From positions 19,888,527-19,952,526 of the forward strand of contig OX465588.1 of NCBI GenBank assembly GCA_950022655.1: DNA of 64,000 nt. Direction: 5' to 3'. The translations under genes were made by a program, and so were the position numbers. The notes under the pieces were generated by a model. That model had not been told where the DNA came from. It worked only from the letters and a program-made list of their open reading frames with translations, and made no database searches. The stretch comes from Alentia gelatinosa (lineage: Eukaryota > Annelida > Polychaeta > Phyllodocida > Polynoidae). Of the stretch, positions 8,072-20,498 are shown one piece after another. How positions within the stretch are numbered: position 1 is the first letter of the stretch; the number at the start of each line of letters is the position of its first letter.

Positions 8072-10732
8072 TTGAATGTATATCAATAAACCCAAACGTT
8101 TATCCTGGAATCTATACGCATTTCTTTGAATTTATAGTTGTTACTGTTTTAACAATTCTACTTCAAACAGCTACAAGTAAAATCCAAAGCTAAAAAGAAA
8201 GATTTTTTAATTGAATTCGATTCAACCATTTCTTGTCATGTCAGTCAGTCTTATCGATGGATGATCATTTTGGTAATGTTTCTTGTGACTCTGTCCATCT
8301 AACGATTCAGCCGTGGTCGTGTCCATGTCGTTAGCTGGCAGAATGGTGCTGCATTGGTCCGATTTCCGGGACTCTGCTTTGTTTCCTTCGAGACAGTCTG
8401 TGAAGCAGGGCATGCAAAGAAATGGCAATCGACGTCAAACGCTGTCTGTCGACCATCGACCTGCACCCCTTCCCCCATGCACCACCACCCTCCCAGAGCC
8501 TTCCAGCAACCTCTCCCCCTTCCCCCAAGCCTTACCCAAGCCAGGCTCAGCCGCATCGTGCAGCCTGACACCCCCGTTTGCTATCAGTAATGGTCGCTTA
8601 CAGACATCTACAAACTACCCAGACCCATTTGGCCATTACATCCAACCTTGGCCCGCGACTCCGTCCCCGTCTGACATCCAAAAGGGCCGCCCTGATTGGC
8701 TAAGGTAACGGTCACGTGTTCTGATGGAGAATGGCTTTCTTGCGGTAATATTCGTATAACGTCCTAGACTACATTTCTCCTGAAGATAAAAGGGGTGATA
8801 TATGAGCGGTTCTTTTTCTCTATGACCACAAAGTCCTCAACGTATCGCTTCTGATGTCGCCTTAGATTTCAGCTTAGTGTCCACTGTCTGGCTTGAATGT
8901 TGATTAATTCTCTAGCCGTTAATTCAAATTCGCGTTATTCGTGCTACATTATTCTTAACGTATGTAAAGTTATCAATCTGAAGGCCACTTTACTTCCTTT
9001 ATTACCACTGTCCCACTCTTGTTTAAGATATTTGGCGTGGTCCTCCGAGATCGAGGTTGAAAATTTGTCAGGAAAATTGTGATTGGAGTGGCATCACAAA
9101 TAATTGCCTTACACAAAAAGTAGTTCAGGATATTACACATGTCCTACAAATGGATGTGTCAGTCTTATTGGATAAGAGGTCATACTTACATCAGCTTCTA
9201 TCTTTCGTGTAAATCTAAGTACATTTGAAAACTTTATAATTTGATTCGATAACTAATTTGCTGTACCTGGTACATATTGCGTTGTATTTCCGGATGTATG
9301 CCATGCCATGACTTGATTTCTAATTACAATCATACATCATTACCCCATATCCCTGAATGAAGCAAGATGGAAGCCTACATAATCCTATCGCTCCCTACTA
9401 GCACGACCATGTCATGTGCCATTCTCAAAGGAGAGAATCGTAACATGATTTGATTAAAGATATATTACTGGCGGCTTAATTGTCCCGAAGCAGAGACCCT
9501 TAGATGTGATTGAATGATGCCACTGGCTGAAACAAGCAGCCACTGTGAGTGCCCCATTTAGCCTGGAGGGTATGATATGGCCAGCCAATTTGGTATGGTG
9601 TGGCTGTCTTATTGAACCAAAATGCTACGAACTTAACTGGATACGGAGAGTAAAGGCAAGGAGTCTTTGTGACCCAAGCAGGAGGCAAATCACTTCCCTT
9701 TGTCAATTATCCAAATGAAGATGGCAGAGGACCAAAAATATCGGCAGATCTTGGGGACTTTGTAGCGTGTGTGTCACAAGGGGCTGATTTGATTAGCTTC
9801 CTGTCATTCGTTTCATTACTGCTCCAATCTTGTTGCGGTACAAATCCTCGTCGTTTTTTACGAGAAAACCTAATATCTACTGACCAAAGAGGGGTATAAT
9901 CACAGAGCTCACTTCGAATAGTTCGCTTCAAATGCAATAGTCCTACTTTCATGGCTGGATTTTTCTTCGAGGGAAGGAAACATTCTTGAGGTTGACTATG
10001 GTCTGAGATCATGAGATCGCCTTCTGCGTGTAGCGCTCAGTGCATTGATCTAGGAATATCCAATCAAGGCTTGTGAATTCGTTAAGGAGTATGGCCATCA
10101 ATTAGATCTGCCATGACTAGAATCTTTAGGCCATGCAATGACGGTTTTAAGGCATTTATTAATCATATTCTTGGATGAGTACCATTACCGCGGGAGACTT
10201 CCTATGATTCAGGCTGTTTCAATGACCAACTCAAACAGATACAATGACCTATTATAGTGGAAACTCAAAATTTCTCTTATCGTGGAGAATAACCCTGTTC
10301 CAATTATTTCCATGAATGTAGATCAGTAACTTTTACCACAAATTAAAGTATGATGTGTTATCAGACATTAGTTCCTAAATGATGCCATAACTAATATAAA
10401 TCCTTCCACACCATTTGGGCTTCCGTCAAGAAAATCACCGTTTACTATAACTGACTCTTAGCTCCGTATTGACAAAGGAGTCGAAGCGCCATAAAATATC
10501 AAGTCTGATTAATCGGTCCAAGTCCACCGGATATTCTCATAGCAATAGCAAGGATGAAATTGAGATACAAATTCACTTTAGCTGTGAGGCATTTATGTTG
10601 GTACTACGATTAACGTGAGGCATCAGGTTTTACCAGATACCCGATACATACACAATATCTACTGGTTTTAGATACAAGTGGTCGTATGCTCCCCGGTGTT
10701 GACGGGCAGTAATATCCGAACGCCTGCCAGGA
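8072..10732. other. No gene seen
   Basis: Mostly AT-rich. 8430-8700 is markedly C/T-rich on the + strand and yields overlapping proline-rich chance ORFs on both strands. Nothing here has a recognisable domain. Confidence 0.5.
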
Positions 10733-10773
10733 TTTTTTTTTAAATTTTTTTTTTAGGTCATTTATTTATACTG
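10733..10773 (-). repeat. 3' tail of a minus-strand retroelement (family copy 1)
   Basis: A T-rich run followed by AGGTCATTTATTTATACTG. On the minus strand this reads as CAGTATAAATAAATGACC followed by an A-rich tail. The same end occurs at 27.2 and 52.6 kb. The body presumably extends to higher coordinates. Confidence 0.4.
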
Positions 10774-10871
10774 GTCAAATGCTCAGCAAGTAAAGATGCT
10801 GGTTTCAGCGCACGGCCAGTCCCGTGGTACTATAGCTTGATACATTCGCATATGGAAAAGGTAAAAGGCTG

Positions 10872-11268
10872 CCCCCACCTACCACGATTCTGGTCCCGAT
10901 TGGCCTTACGACGGCCTTCCCGACACCATTCCGATTGTAGTGTGAGGTCTGGCAAAATCGTGGTAGGTGGGACAGGTTTCTGCGATTCCGTCTACGACAG
11001 CTCACGATAGGCTGCGATGAAATCGCCAGTCGTAGAGGTCCAGATAATTTCCAACATGTTGGAAATTTCATAGCCTGTCGTAGGGTATCGTAGCAGCCGC
11101 TGGTTTCGTCATGGAGCTATCGTGACCATAGTTTATGTTATTGGTCCTCCCAAGGCGTTGCCACGCTCTACGATTTCAAACTATTGGACCTATCGGGGAC
11201 CTCCCGATAGGTCACGATTTCCGCATTTCAAATCGTAGCGTGTCGTGGCCTATCGTGGTAGGTGGGGG
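10872..11268. mobile_element. MITE-like element with 17-bp perfect TIRs
   Basis: CCCCCACCTACCACGAT at 10872-10888 is perfectly inverted at 11252-11268. A third, inverted copy of the TIR core lies inside at 10957-10972. The interior is rich in ATCGTAG/CTACGAT words. It holds a perfect 22-bp palindrome (11046-11067) and a 10-bp stem with 5-nt loop (11188-11197 with 11203-11212). No ORF and no clear target duplication. It is a non-autonomous DNA transposon or foldback element of unknown superfamily. Confidence 0.7.
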
Positions 11269-13055
11269 TCCCCTCTTACGAAACAGTGTTAGTGGTTTGA
11301 TGATTAGAACATTTGGTAGAGTTGGACAATAGGTCACAGTCAGGGCATTTTCGCTCTTCCGGCAGCTTCAACAAGCAAGACCAGGTAACATAATATTTTG
11401 CGCGACACAAGGATATTGTGTAGATTCAACTGCGAGGAGTATGTGACCGCTTTTATCTGAAACTAGTCTATATTGTATATACTATCCACCTTTTTCTGAC
11501 AAGTGGTATGCCGATATTAGTTGGACCCTATTTTTTAGTACGCAGCACTCTCTATCCGTATGTGCGATGCATCACCAAATCTACAAAATCCATCCATTAG
11601 TCAAGATATACCTCAGTTATAAAACAAATCTCTGTGTGATAAGTGATTTCCAGCACACAAAGTAATTACTGTCTCATGGAATGTACTGATCCATTGTCTG
11701 GTGTAAGGTTCGCCAATCATCAACGTCCTGTTTATCCTGTACTAAGGACACTAAGACAGGCATGATATACCATTTATGACAGTTGGTGACAGATTAGACT
11801 TTATCTGGTGCATCCAGTTAATCCTTCTGATAAGTCGCCTCTCGTTAATTATGGACATTCCCACATGTAGTTAATCTCTTACAGTAGGTTTCTTAATCCT
11901 CTATATCACTGATTAGTCACAGCCTGAGGGCTTGTGCGGCTTCTGTCTGCGAGGTCTTTACCAATTATACCCAATTTACTGATTAAAGCTAATTTGTACT
12001 TGGCGCCGGTATGATCAGATAATGGGTCATGGGGGAATGACTCTTAATGATTCTACAGGTTCTCCACTGCAGGGCTAATCTAGTATTCACCATTTGTCTT
12101 TGCGCAAGACCGCTTGGACACATTCGTTTAAGAGGAGGATTAATTATGTCTGAGAATAGATTTTCTTTTAAAAAGATATATTTTGGTGTTTATCTTTTTT
12201 CCACAGGTGGATTAGATTGGGCAATTACTGGTGCCATAGCTAGGAAAAGGACAGACATTTTAGCACTGTGGTATATAATCACATAAAGAAGGATTGAGAA
12301 AGGCAAAGGTCAATAGCCTAGATACAAAGAAGACCATTTTGTATTAGGGCTATTATACGATGGCCACCTACAGTAGTGGCCAACATTTGCAGATATACGA
12401 TATCTTCCAACGTGAAATCCCATTCGAACTCGCCGCCCCCTTTTTAACAACAACGTGATGTTCTATCGTACCACAATTTATCGTACCGTATTATAAATGT
12501 TAATGTTTAATGAACTAATGATCATTGAGTATGACGTAACATTCGAGTATGTGCGCAGAAGACAACTTTAACAACTAAGTTTCAGTCCCTGCCAGTCGAG
12601 CGTATCTTCCTGGGATATGCAAAATCATAAGCTCTCAAAGTACGGACCGTTAGTGCTTGTAGAAAAATCACCCATTCCTTGAGGTGTCCTATGTATAGGT
12701 TTCAACTACTCAAAGCATTCGTTAAAACAAATCAGTTAAAGAAAGTGCGTTACATGTAAATTAAGATAAAGTAAATAATTCGAGAGTGCACGCGGATAGT
12801 AGTAGTATATGGGGTCAATCACAGGGATATCTATCAATGTGTACAAGAGTCGGTCGATAGGGCAAGGTCAAAAGGTCAGTATTTGTAGCAGTAGCCGGGC
12901 AGGAGGTGGCTTACTGACCGGCGCTAACCGTGTCCCTGTCTCAAGGCGCCACTGGTCTGCTATTCGCCGGTCTGACGCCTGACGACGCCTTTTGGCCAGA
13001 TTGTATCAGCTGTTATTAATCCGGAAATGACCTGCTGCCTCCCAAACACGGCATA
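11269..13055. other. No gene seen
   Basis: AT-rich non-coding sequence. A 7-bp perfect stem TGGCCAC/GTGGCCA lies near 12360. Nothing else stands out. Confidence 0.45.
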
Positions 13056-13124
13056 GTGCCAGGAGCAGGCGAGAGCCAACGGGCGATGTACGCTCCACCA
13101 CCTCCTGCCCTCAGGAGCTTGCCG

Positions 13125-13158
13125 CCCAACTGCCCGCCCCTGCCGCCCGCCTCCCCCC
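13125..13158 (-). other. Potential G-quadruplex (minus strand)
   Basis: C-runs on the + strand at 13125-13127, 13133-13135, 13137-13140, 13146-13148 and 13153-13158 give five G-runs of three or more on the minus strand with loops of 7 nt or less. It lies in a C/T-rich stretch (about 13080-13640) with no recognisable gene. Confidence 0.45.
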
Positions 13159-13711
13159 ATCTCCATTCCTGGGCACCTGCAGCTTGTCGCCTCCCGCCTC
13201 TCTGCCGAAATCTAACGTTCACCTGCCACCCACTGTCTTTTCATTGATAGCTCCCTGATACCCTCTGCTTGCCAGCTACCACCTCTCAGTTAATGCCTAT
13301 TCCATGATAATATCATTCTTTCTGCTGCCTGCAGCCATTCTCTCCTCTCTTCAGTATGCCACCTGTTATGGACTGATTACAAACTTATGGCTCTTGTCTT
13401 AGCGTACGTTCGCTGTCTTAATCCTTTCCTACACTGTCAACCTGCTTCCCACTGCTTCTCGAGTTTGCTTGCCGACAACCACCCATCTTCCAGATGTTTG
13501 ACACCATTTACCTATTTTTAGCTAACGAGTTTTATCTGTAACATGCCTGTACCTACTGGTCCCACCAACGCTCTGCAGCCAAGAACCAACCTGTCTGCTC
13601 TGTCTTATCTCTCTGTCGACACACCTCTCTCACAACCTTATATCATATTTAAGTAACCTATCATCAAGCACTGAAACTCATTACCCATACTCCAGCAAGC
13701 TACGAGGACTC

Positions 13712-13890
13712 GGCTGGACTTTCGTTGGCACCTCTCGAGTCCTTACAGCTAGTAGGCTGTGTTGGAAGATGGCCAGGGTAAACGTGGGGAAAGTGGGGAT
13801 CAACTAGCTGTGTTGATCAACTAGCTGTTCGAACAAATCACTATATCTTGATCTATTTACACCTTGGATTATCAGGATATTTACTAACAG
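13712..13890 (+). repeat. Dispersed repeat, copy 1 (pair with 15.6 kb)
   Basis: Shares with 15575-15795 the ordered blocks GTTGGCACCT, GAGATGGCCAG (GAAGATGGCCAG here), AGTGGGG, GTTGATCAAC, CTGTTCGAAC and GATCTATTTAC. It holds a 17-bp tandem, GATCAACTAGCTGT at 13798 and 13815. Possibly a SINE or MITE; no ORF. Confidence 0.5.
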
Positions 13891-14584
13891 AATCTCATCA
13901 CCTGGTACTTGGCTTCTGATATGTTTCCCAGCTACGACCTGCCAACTGTCTACCCCACATGCATGCCGCTTTCCAGCCAATAATAACTGTCTTGCGCCTC
14001 TTGCCAACCATTGCATGGTCACCCACTTCCTCTTCAGGTTCACATCTGTTTTTGATGTAACAGTAACGTTCCCATCTTAAAGTTATTTACCAGTGCATCA
14101 GCCGACCTAAATAGGTTTAAGCATTCCCCTCCCCACAGGTACGTAATAATGCTGTGTACTATTTACTGCTATCTTCGACCTGCTATTTGCAACTAATTGC
14201 TTTCTGACTGCCTCCAAAATCCACCATTTTCTGCGTCCTCATACCGGTAATATTTGCAGCATACAAAACATTGTCTGCCTCTTGGTAATTACCCGGTGCT
14301 GTCAGCCTTCCGCCTTATGTGGCGTTTCCATCCACCAATCATGACCACCGACTATGGCATTTAATATCATTTACTGATTACGTGACAATCTTGATGCGAT
14401 AATCGCCAAGTGGAAACAAAAAAAAGGGTCGACGATATTTTATACCAACATTATATAATTTAGCATCACAGACCAACCCCCTGTACCACTGACGAAATGG
14501 CTCTGTGTTGAATTTATCGGTGGTGAAAATTGTGTTTAAAAAATTGTGTGTAGATAATTGGTTGGTGATTACAGAAATATATAG

Positions 14585-14596
14585 TATATATAAAGG
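14585..14596 (+). promoter_or_regulatory. Possible TATA box
   Basis: TATATATAAAGG, about 150 bp upstream of the small ORF at 14740. The G/C-rich tract from about 14607 would suit a transcription start and 5' UTR. Weak on its own in AT-rich DNA. Confidence 0.22.
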
Positions 14597-14739
14597 TTTA
14601 AATGAAAGACGGGAGAGGGCGCAGCGGTAGACCCTTAACGGTCAACCCCAGCTTCACCTCGCACCACTAGCCAGGGAGACTGGACACATCCCGGCAGGAG
14701 CCTCCGTGCAGCGCACACTATTACCAACCACTCATCATC

Positions 14740-14928
14740 ATGATGTACAAAAACAATGAAGATTCCCAAGAACCAGGGCACAATTTTGAGTTCACCGTGT
14801 GGGTGAAATCAGAAGGCCTCAAAAGAAAGACCACAGAGGTGCTACCCAGCGAAGAATACGCAGACTTTGACGTACTAGTCATTATGACTACGGGTGACGT
14901 GAAGGAACTGGTAGAAAACTGTGGGTAG
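14740..14928 (+). CDS. Hypothetical 62-aa ORF or first exon
   Basis: Starts with two adjacent ATGs after a GC-rich, C-rich leader and a TATA-like motif. The peptide is acidic and well mixed (GHNFEFTVWVKSEGLKRKTT, then EEYADFDVLVIMTTGDVKEL), unlike the low-complexity chance ORFs nearby. I recognise no domain. The 3' end overlaps a repeated sequence: about 30 bp around GTAGATAATTGGTTGGTGA occurs at 14540-14571 and 14917-14947 with few changes. The coding segment could therefore be part of a duplicated or inserted unit. A donor-like GTAGAT follows CTGTGG at the end. It could be a real short protein, a first exon or a retroelement remnant. Confidence 0.3.
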   Translation: MMYKNNEDSQEPGHNFEFTVWVKSEGLKRKTTEVLPSEEYADFDVLVIMTTGDVKELVENCG

Positions 14929-15574
14929 ATAATTGGTTGGTGACTACCTCAGTTTTCATCAGAAAACAGTATTTTTGCTGACCGCACCAATTAAGTGCAG
15001 TGATAGTTCCTCGAGTAGGACCACCAACCGACTTTTGTACAGGGGGCAGATAATCGCTGGCCTTTTCGTCGGCAGGTGGATTTGCCACAACAGTTTATCC
15101 GTGTGTGGGTAACTGTCTATTACCACCCACCCTCGCCTACTCTCAGTGGCTCCGGGCACCACTGTCGCAGTCAGTCCTCCCGCCATCCCTCTCCTCCCTC
15201 TCCCTGAACACTGGTCGTTGCTCCACGCCCTCTTCCGCTTTCTGCCACAGGGCTATGTTCCTTTTTTTGAACAGGATAAAAAAAATCACCCTTCTCCATC
15301 TAGCACCATCTTTACTCGGCCAACGCGCCTCCCGTTGTCATTAGTTTTATGAAAGGTCGCCAGATGTCGCCGTGAGCGTTGATGCAGCGTGGCCGACCTA
15401 ACCAAGTGTGAACGTGCCGCTTTTATTCCATCACTTCCGGTCCAAATCCAAGGCGAGGCTACACCTGGCCGGAAGTGGCTATTGATCAAGCGCCCTCCTC
15501 CCTGCCACCGCTCATTCCGACACGGCCGTTAGGTGTCGCCAGCGTCTGCTTTGGCACAAGCCGAGCGTTCATGT

Positions 15575-15795
15575 GTGTTGACGTTGGCACCTGCCGAGTG
15601 CTTGTAGCTTGTCGGATGTGCTGGGAGATGGCCAGAGTGGATGAGGGGAGAGTGGGGCTTCACTATGGGTTGATCAACGAGTATCTATACTCGTTGGGTT
15701 GATCAACTTACTGTTGTTCGAACCAATGGCCACAACCTGATCTGTTTACGCCTTATATTACTAGGCAGTTTCCAAATACCAAATAGTAGGAGAAT
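15575..15795 (+). repeat. Dispersed repeat, copy 2 (pair with 13.7 kb)
   Basis: Homologous to 13712-13890 by shared ordered blocks. It includes a 9-bp perfect stem CAACGAGTA/TACTCGTTG with a 4-nt loop, flanked on both sides by the palindrome GTTGATCAAC. Confidence 0.5.
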
Positions 15796-15910
15796 CCCGA
15801 ACATAGCTTTTATTCGCTGTTGTAGATAACACAAAGATGTAGTACTATACGTCATCTCCTCGCCAGAGAAGTGGCTGTAAAGACAGGTAAACATGTATAT
15901 GTGCGTCCCG

Positions 15911-16052
15911 TCATAATCGATAGTTTTGTGGACAGGCGGCTGTAAACAATGAGGGATTGATGTGTAGTATAACACAAGCGTTAGCGAGTGTATTACGAGA
16001 CCATCCTCGAGTGGTCGACAGAGCCGCCTGTCTACAAAACCATCGTTTATTA
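15911..16052. mobile_element. Short TIR element (copy also at 56.46 kb)
   Basis: About 31-bp imperfect inverted termini. 15911-15941 (core GACAGGCGGCT) pairs with the complement of 16022-16052 at all but five or so positions. Homologous sequence lies at 56464-56611. A second conserved block, GGTATCTGACAGT and following, occurs at about 16597 here and about 56692 there, so the full repeat is larger than the TIR part. Confidence 0.55.
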
Positions 16053-17145
16053 GAGCGTGCTTCCACGGCCTATAGACATTGCCTTAAGGTAAGAGTGGTC
16101 ACACATAGACTTCCAGAGTACTGCAAAAGAACAATTCCTTCATTGCATACTGTTCAGCGTGAAATCAGGAAAGGAGCAGGGTACCAGTGTTAGAGTGTTA
16201 GAGGCATGCCTAGCTGACCATGACCAATCACTCCAGACCGAAATACCCCAAGACCCAATGGAACTTGATATGTTTGGATCCTAGACTCAGGCAGATGCAG
16301 AAATGGTAAGTTGACTAGGTGCAAGTGAGTTACAGAAAGATCCATGGGCCAACACTTTTACTGGTTATTCATTTATAATTGCACGCTCATTCTTCAATGA
16401 TTAGCATACCATTTGTTCATAGTTTATTTATCATCCACCTTCCTGAATAGATTAAATTCAGGAATTTGACATATTAAGGGTATATCAAGTAAGAAAGACT
16501 ATTTTTTTGCTCTATAGCACAAAGGAACTATGAACCAGTATATATTGGCTGTTTCCGGTATACAATGGATTGGAAATCTCTGTGTACATATGTATGGTAT
16601 CTGACAGTCTTTAAACGAAAGTTATTGGTTTAATGAGTCGCTATACATTTTCAATGGGGACTTAGATGATGAAAACAATACATGTTTGGACATTCTAAAT
16701 AATCAAGCCGAGCCTGGTAATGGGGCCATAGGCAAACTGACAAACACGTAAAGTACACTTCGATTTTTCTCGACTTAGCGCCGTACTCAAATTATACTAA
16801 TGCAATGTGTAGTGGTTAAATCCAATGCTCTACACATTTTATGTAATCAGATCGTGGATATTAAAGTTGGTAAATGCCTAAGAGGATATATATAATGGAA
16901 TAGGGTTCCTTTTATAAGCAAAGGCCGGAGAATATAGAAAATATACATGCAGAAATATGTGATACGATCTTTTCTGTAGTAGAACAGAATCGACAAACAA
17001 CATGTATGAATTCAAACCACAAAACGGGCGCATCTAATGGGTTACAATTAGGTTACCAATGATGCCTTCCCCATGCTTTTGAAACGAGAGAAGGGTAATA
17101 GATGTTGAATGTCTTCTTTGGGATTTCTATTCTTTTTCTTTGCAG

Positions 17146-17199
17146 AGCAGATCTAATAGTTGTCGAGCAGCTCGAAGCTGGCAGGGGAGTTGAGCGGTG
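17146..17199 (+). other. Candidate 54-nt internal exon
   Basis: Preceded by a strong acceptor (TTCTATTCTTTTTCTTTGCAG) and followed at 17200 by GTGAGT, a near-consensus donor. 54 nt is a multiple of three. One frame is open (ADLIVVEQLEAGRGVER); the other two have stops. No partner exon was found. Confidence 0.22.
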
Positions 17200-17205
17200 G
17201 TGAGT

Positions 17206-19866
17206 TGCTCACGAGGTGCTCAGAGTGTGAAGACCACAGCCACTGAGGTTTTATTCTGCCCCTCCCAGCCCAACCCTCCTCCTCCAATCTGCTCAAACCC
17301 CAAGGGCAGTACCTTCTCCTGGGAGGAATCCCATAAAATAGGTCCCTGGAAGCCCATCGTATTAATCTCCGCACACAAATTATTCTCCGCCATTTTAAAT
17401 CGGGACGCACACAGAGTGCCATTCCCTGAAAGACAGCCTCAAGTTTTTTCCCCTCTCACACTGTAGAATACTCTCTACCATTATGTGATTTCGGTTATAT
17501 AACGACACTTTTTTCTCCTATTCATATATCGTCTGGGCGACGGAACACACAATTTCTGAATGCTTGAGATCAGTATTTTCTTCAAGGATATCTTGTGTTT
17601 TTAGGAGCCGGGCCCGAGGTCACAGGGAGGATGCCACGGCTGGGCGACCGGCGGTGTAGTCGCCCTGGTAATCCCCTCGAGATCTCCCCTCCAGCCACGT
17701 TCCAGAATTAATGGCGCATGGCCACCAGGTCGGCATCGATGGGCCTTAATCTATTAACATACACCCACAGGCCAACGCCGTGCAGCTCATAGTAAGATGT
17801 AGATTGCAAACAGCGTGTATTATACGCTCAGATGCAGATCCGAACTCAGTTTAAATTCCATCCGAATATCATATAAAGCGTTGAGGTTGGCTTGTCTCGG
17901 GAAATAAAGAAATTCAACTAAATATAAATGACATTGAAACCTTCATCGAGTATTCCCTAGGAGTTGAAATAAAATAGCGGGCGGTAATCCTAATATATCT
18001 GAATTGACTGCTTACTCTCGCATTTTGTGACATGAAGAAACGCCTACAGCCAGAAATGTCAGAGTTTGGAAACATTTTCCATTACGAATCGAAAAATTTG
18101 TTTTATTCCTTTCTTAATATAATGTGTGTGGCTAACTACTACCTTTTTTTAGGTGATGTCAATATAAAAGTAAGCTTTTGGTAATTTCTTACATGACGTT
18201 CCACTTTAACAAATGGACATTATTTCCAACTTACCAGTCCGCAAACATCAAAAGTTAATGCACCATGGTTTTTAAGAGCGGCTAGGCGGTCAGATACTTT
18301 TTCATCAGTAGTTCAGTATACGAGTTAGACAAAAGTTCACACCTTGCTTCGCACTCTTTTCTGGGCACATCCCTCTTATTATTGTTAAAAGACGCAGGCA
18401 GCCAGTGTACGGGTTTCGCATCTTTATCTCATGTCGATGGTATTGCAAACCACTAGAAATAAGAGTTGACTAACAGCATAAAATACTTAGTTGTTTTCAT
18501 TTAAACTGGAAATGTTTTAGTTCTTATCTAAAGAATCGATCATTGTTCATGATACATGATAATCTAGAATAAGAAAAACAACTTCTAATCATGTTCATAC
18601 TTGTTCTATGGGGACCAGCATCCATTTAGCTCTGGACCAATCGTCTACCAAAAACCCAAATACGATGCACACCAATGTCCCTAATCTAGACATTTGTGTA
18701 AGGTAAAGCGTTGATTCCACTGGCACGATATTTTTTTTGCTGCCAGGGTATTACAGTACCTGGCCGCCTACTGTATCGTCCTAAATCTTGCATGATCTGG
18801 TCATACGTTTACCCCTATGGGTGCAACCCTATGATCGTTTATGGGGGGCTCTTATCTATGGCAGCGATCCAGTCAGGAATCCTCACAGTATTCATCGCGA
18901 CCTAACCAGCAAACGAATCGGCCAGGAAGGTTTTCATATTATGCGCTGTAGTGCATAGGGAGGTCTTACATTGGTATCGTAGTAGGAGGATCCCAGTCCT
19001 AATGGAAATGTATAAAGTGCATCATTGTGTCTGTACTCAGTGATACTGAGCTTCTACTATGATAGTCTCATAGCAATGAACACCCACCCACGACTATAGT
19101 CAATCCAACGTAGATTCAACTCAAATAACCTGTCTTTCCTTTACCAAAATCCGTGTAATCAATATTCCATGCAGCATCAAATAATAGAAACAGAGTGTAA
19201 TGCAATCCAAAGTGGGTATAAATGAGACTTTGTAAACCCCAATACCATTGGCTTACGGTTAATACGCTTCTCAACCTAGTTAGCCATTAGAAATCACCTA
19301 AATACCCACACAGGCTCTGTCCTCATTCCTTATAGGCGCGCTACAAGACAAATCCGTCTCGTGGTGCCAACCTAGCACCGCCTTAATCGATTTTCAAATA
19401 TCAAATGGTCAGATAATCTCCGTCTGCAATAGAGGTGGGACGGAATATCGTAATATCTTTAGTTGGCGTGCAAAAACCGTCTCCCAGCATTGCGCCAGCT
19501 CTACCACAGTACTGCCTACGTCTCGGTAATAGATATGGAAATACGGCCACAATGCAAACAGAGTAAAAGCGACACATCAATGAATCGAGCATAGCGAAAT
19601 CACGCACAACCCCACACCCACACTCCCATAGTGATAGGCGGAACAACAAGAAACACAGATCCTGACCACGTCAGGCGGGAGTGCCTCCTCCCCACTTCCC
19701 CACCTCCCATTTTCCTTGACGTCACTGGGTGTCTCGTTAATATCCGATTATTGAGGCCTGCCGGGGGAATCAGGGACGGTTCTGCTGGTTGCTGGGGCGG
19801 GTGTGTGAAACGTCTTACCTTACCTTCTCCGTGAAGGTGGCAACCAGTGGAATACAACTGCCTGGA
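17206..19866. other. No gene seen
   Basis: Mostly AT-rich. A short GC-rich patch lies at about 17605-17720, with stops in its frames. One full CRE palindrome lies at 19717-19724. Confidence 0.4.
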
Positions 19867-20096
19867 GTCAGATAAAAAAGATTGTGTTTGTTATCTGACG
19901 GTTACCTCAAAAATGTTTGTTTGTTTTTGTTTACTGACAACTCTTAACCATCCTCATCAATACCACCCATGTACAAATCATTTAAATCTCTCTAATATTG
20001 TATGTTATGTTTATTTATCTTGATGAATACTGTATGCACGATGGAAGACCGCCTGACTAAGGCGAATTGCTTGCAATAAAAGAAAAAAAACTAAAA
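19867..20096 (+). repeat. 5'-truncated LINE 3' tail
   Basis: The end GGAAGACCGCC...AAGGCGAATTG...AATAAAAG plus an A-rich tail (about 20041-20096) matches, in order and spacing, the end of the element at 20.5-23.68 kb (GGAAGAACGCC...TAGGCGATTG...AATAAAAAAG). The region opens with a perfect 9-bp stem GTCAGATAA/TTATCTGAC (19867-19875, 19891-19899). No ORF remains. Confidence 0.5.
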
Positions 20097-20498
20097 AACT
20101 GAGGGTGGTGCTTTGTAGTGTAAAGGTAAGTGTGTCTGAGCAGGGATAGCAGGGGCACACGCATTGCCACCCCCGTCTCAATCTACGTGATACTGGCTAG
20201 CGGTTTCATTGATCCTATTTTCTAACTCAAATGAAATGGCCTTTTAAAGCATTCCCCTCAAAGTATTACAAGTGCTTCTTCTATTATTGGTCATGTATCA
20301 AATGTTGTAGGTGCATCGTCTGTATGACAGTTATAATTCATTTTAATAATAGTTAACGTTATAATTGATGGGAGACCTTTTCGGAAACAGTCCTATTAGA
20401 TAAGATAATGTGCGTGGTATAAACTTGTCTAATGGCTTGAACTAATGACTTTGCCCTTTGGTCAAATTCAAAGTGCTCACAATGCAACAAATATAAGA

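Noticed and set aside
8299..8708. Overlapping proline-rich ORFs on both strands
   Set aside because: They follow from a C/T-rich low-complexity tract without stops.
12960..13247. Glycine/proline-rich ORFs on both strands
   Set aside because: Compositional artefact of the C-rich quadruplex-forming stretch.
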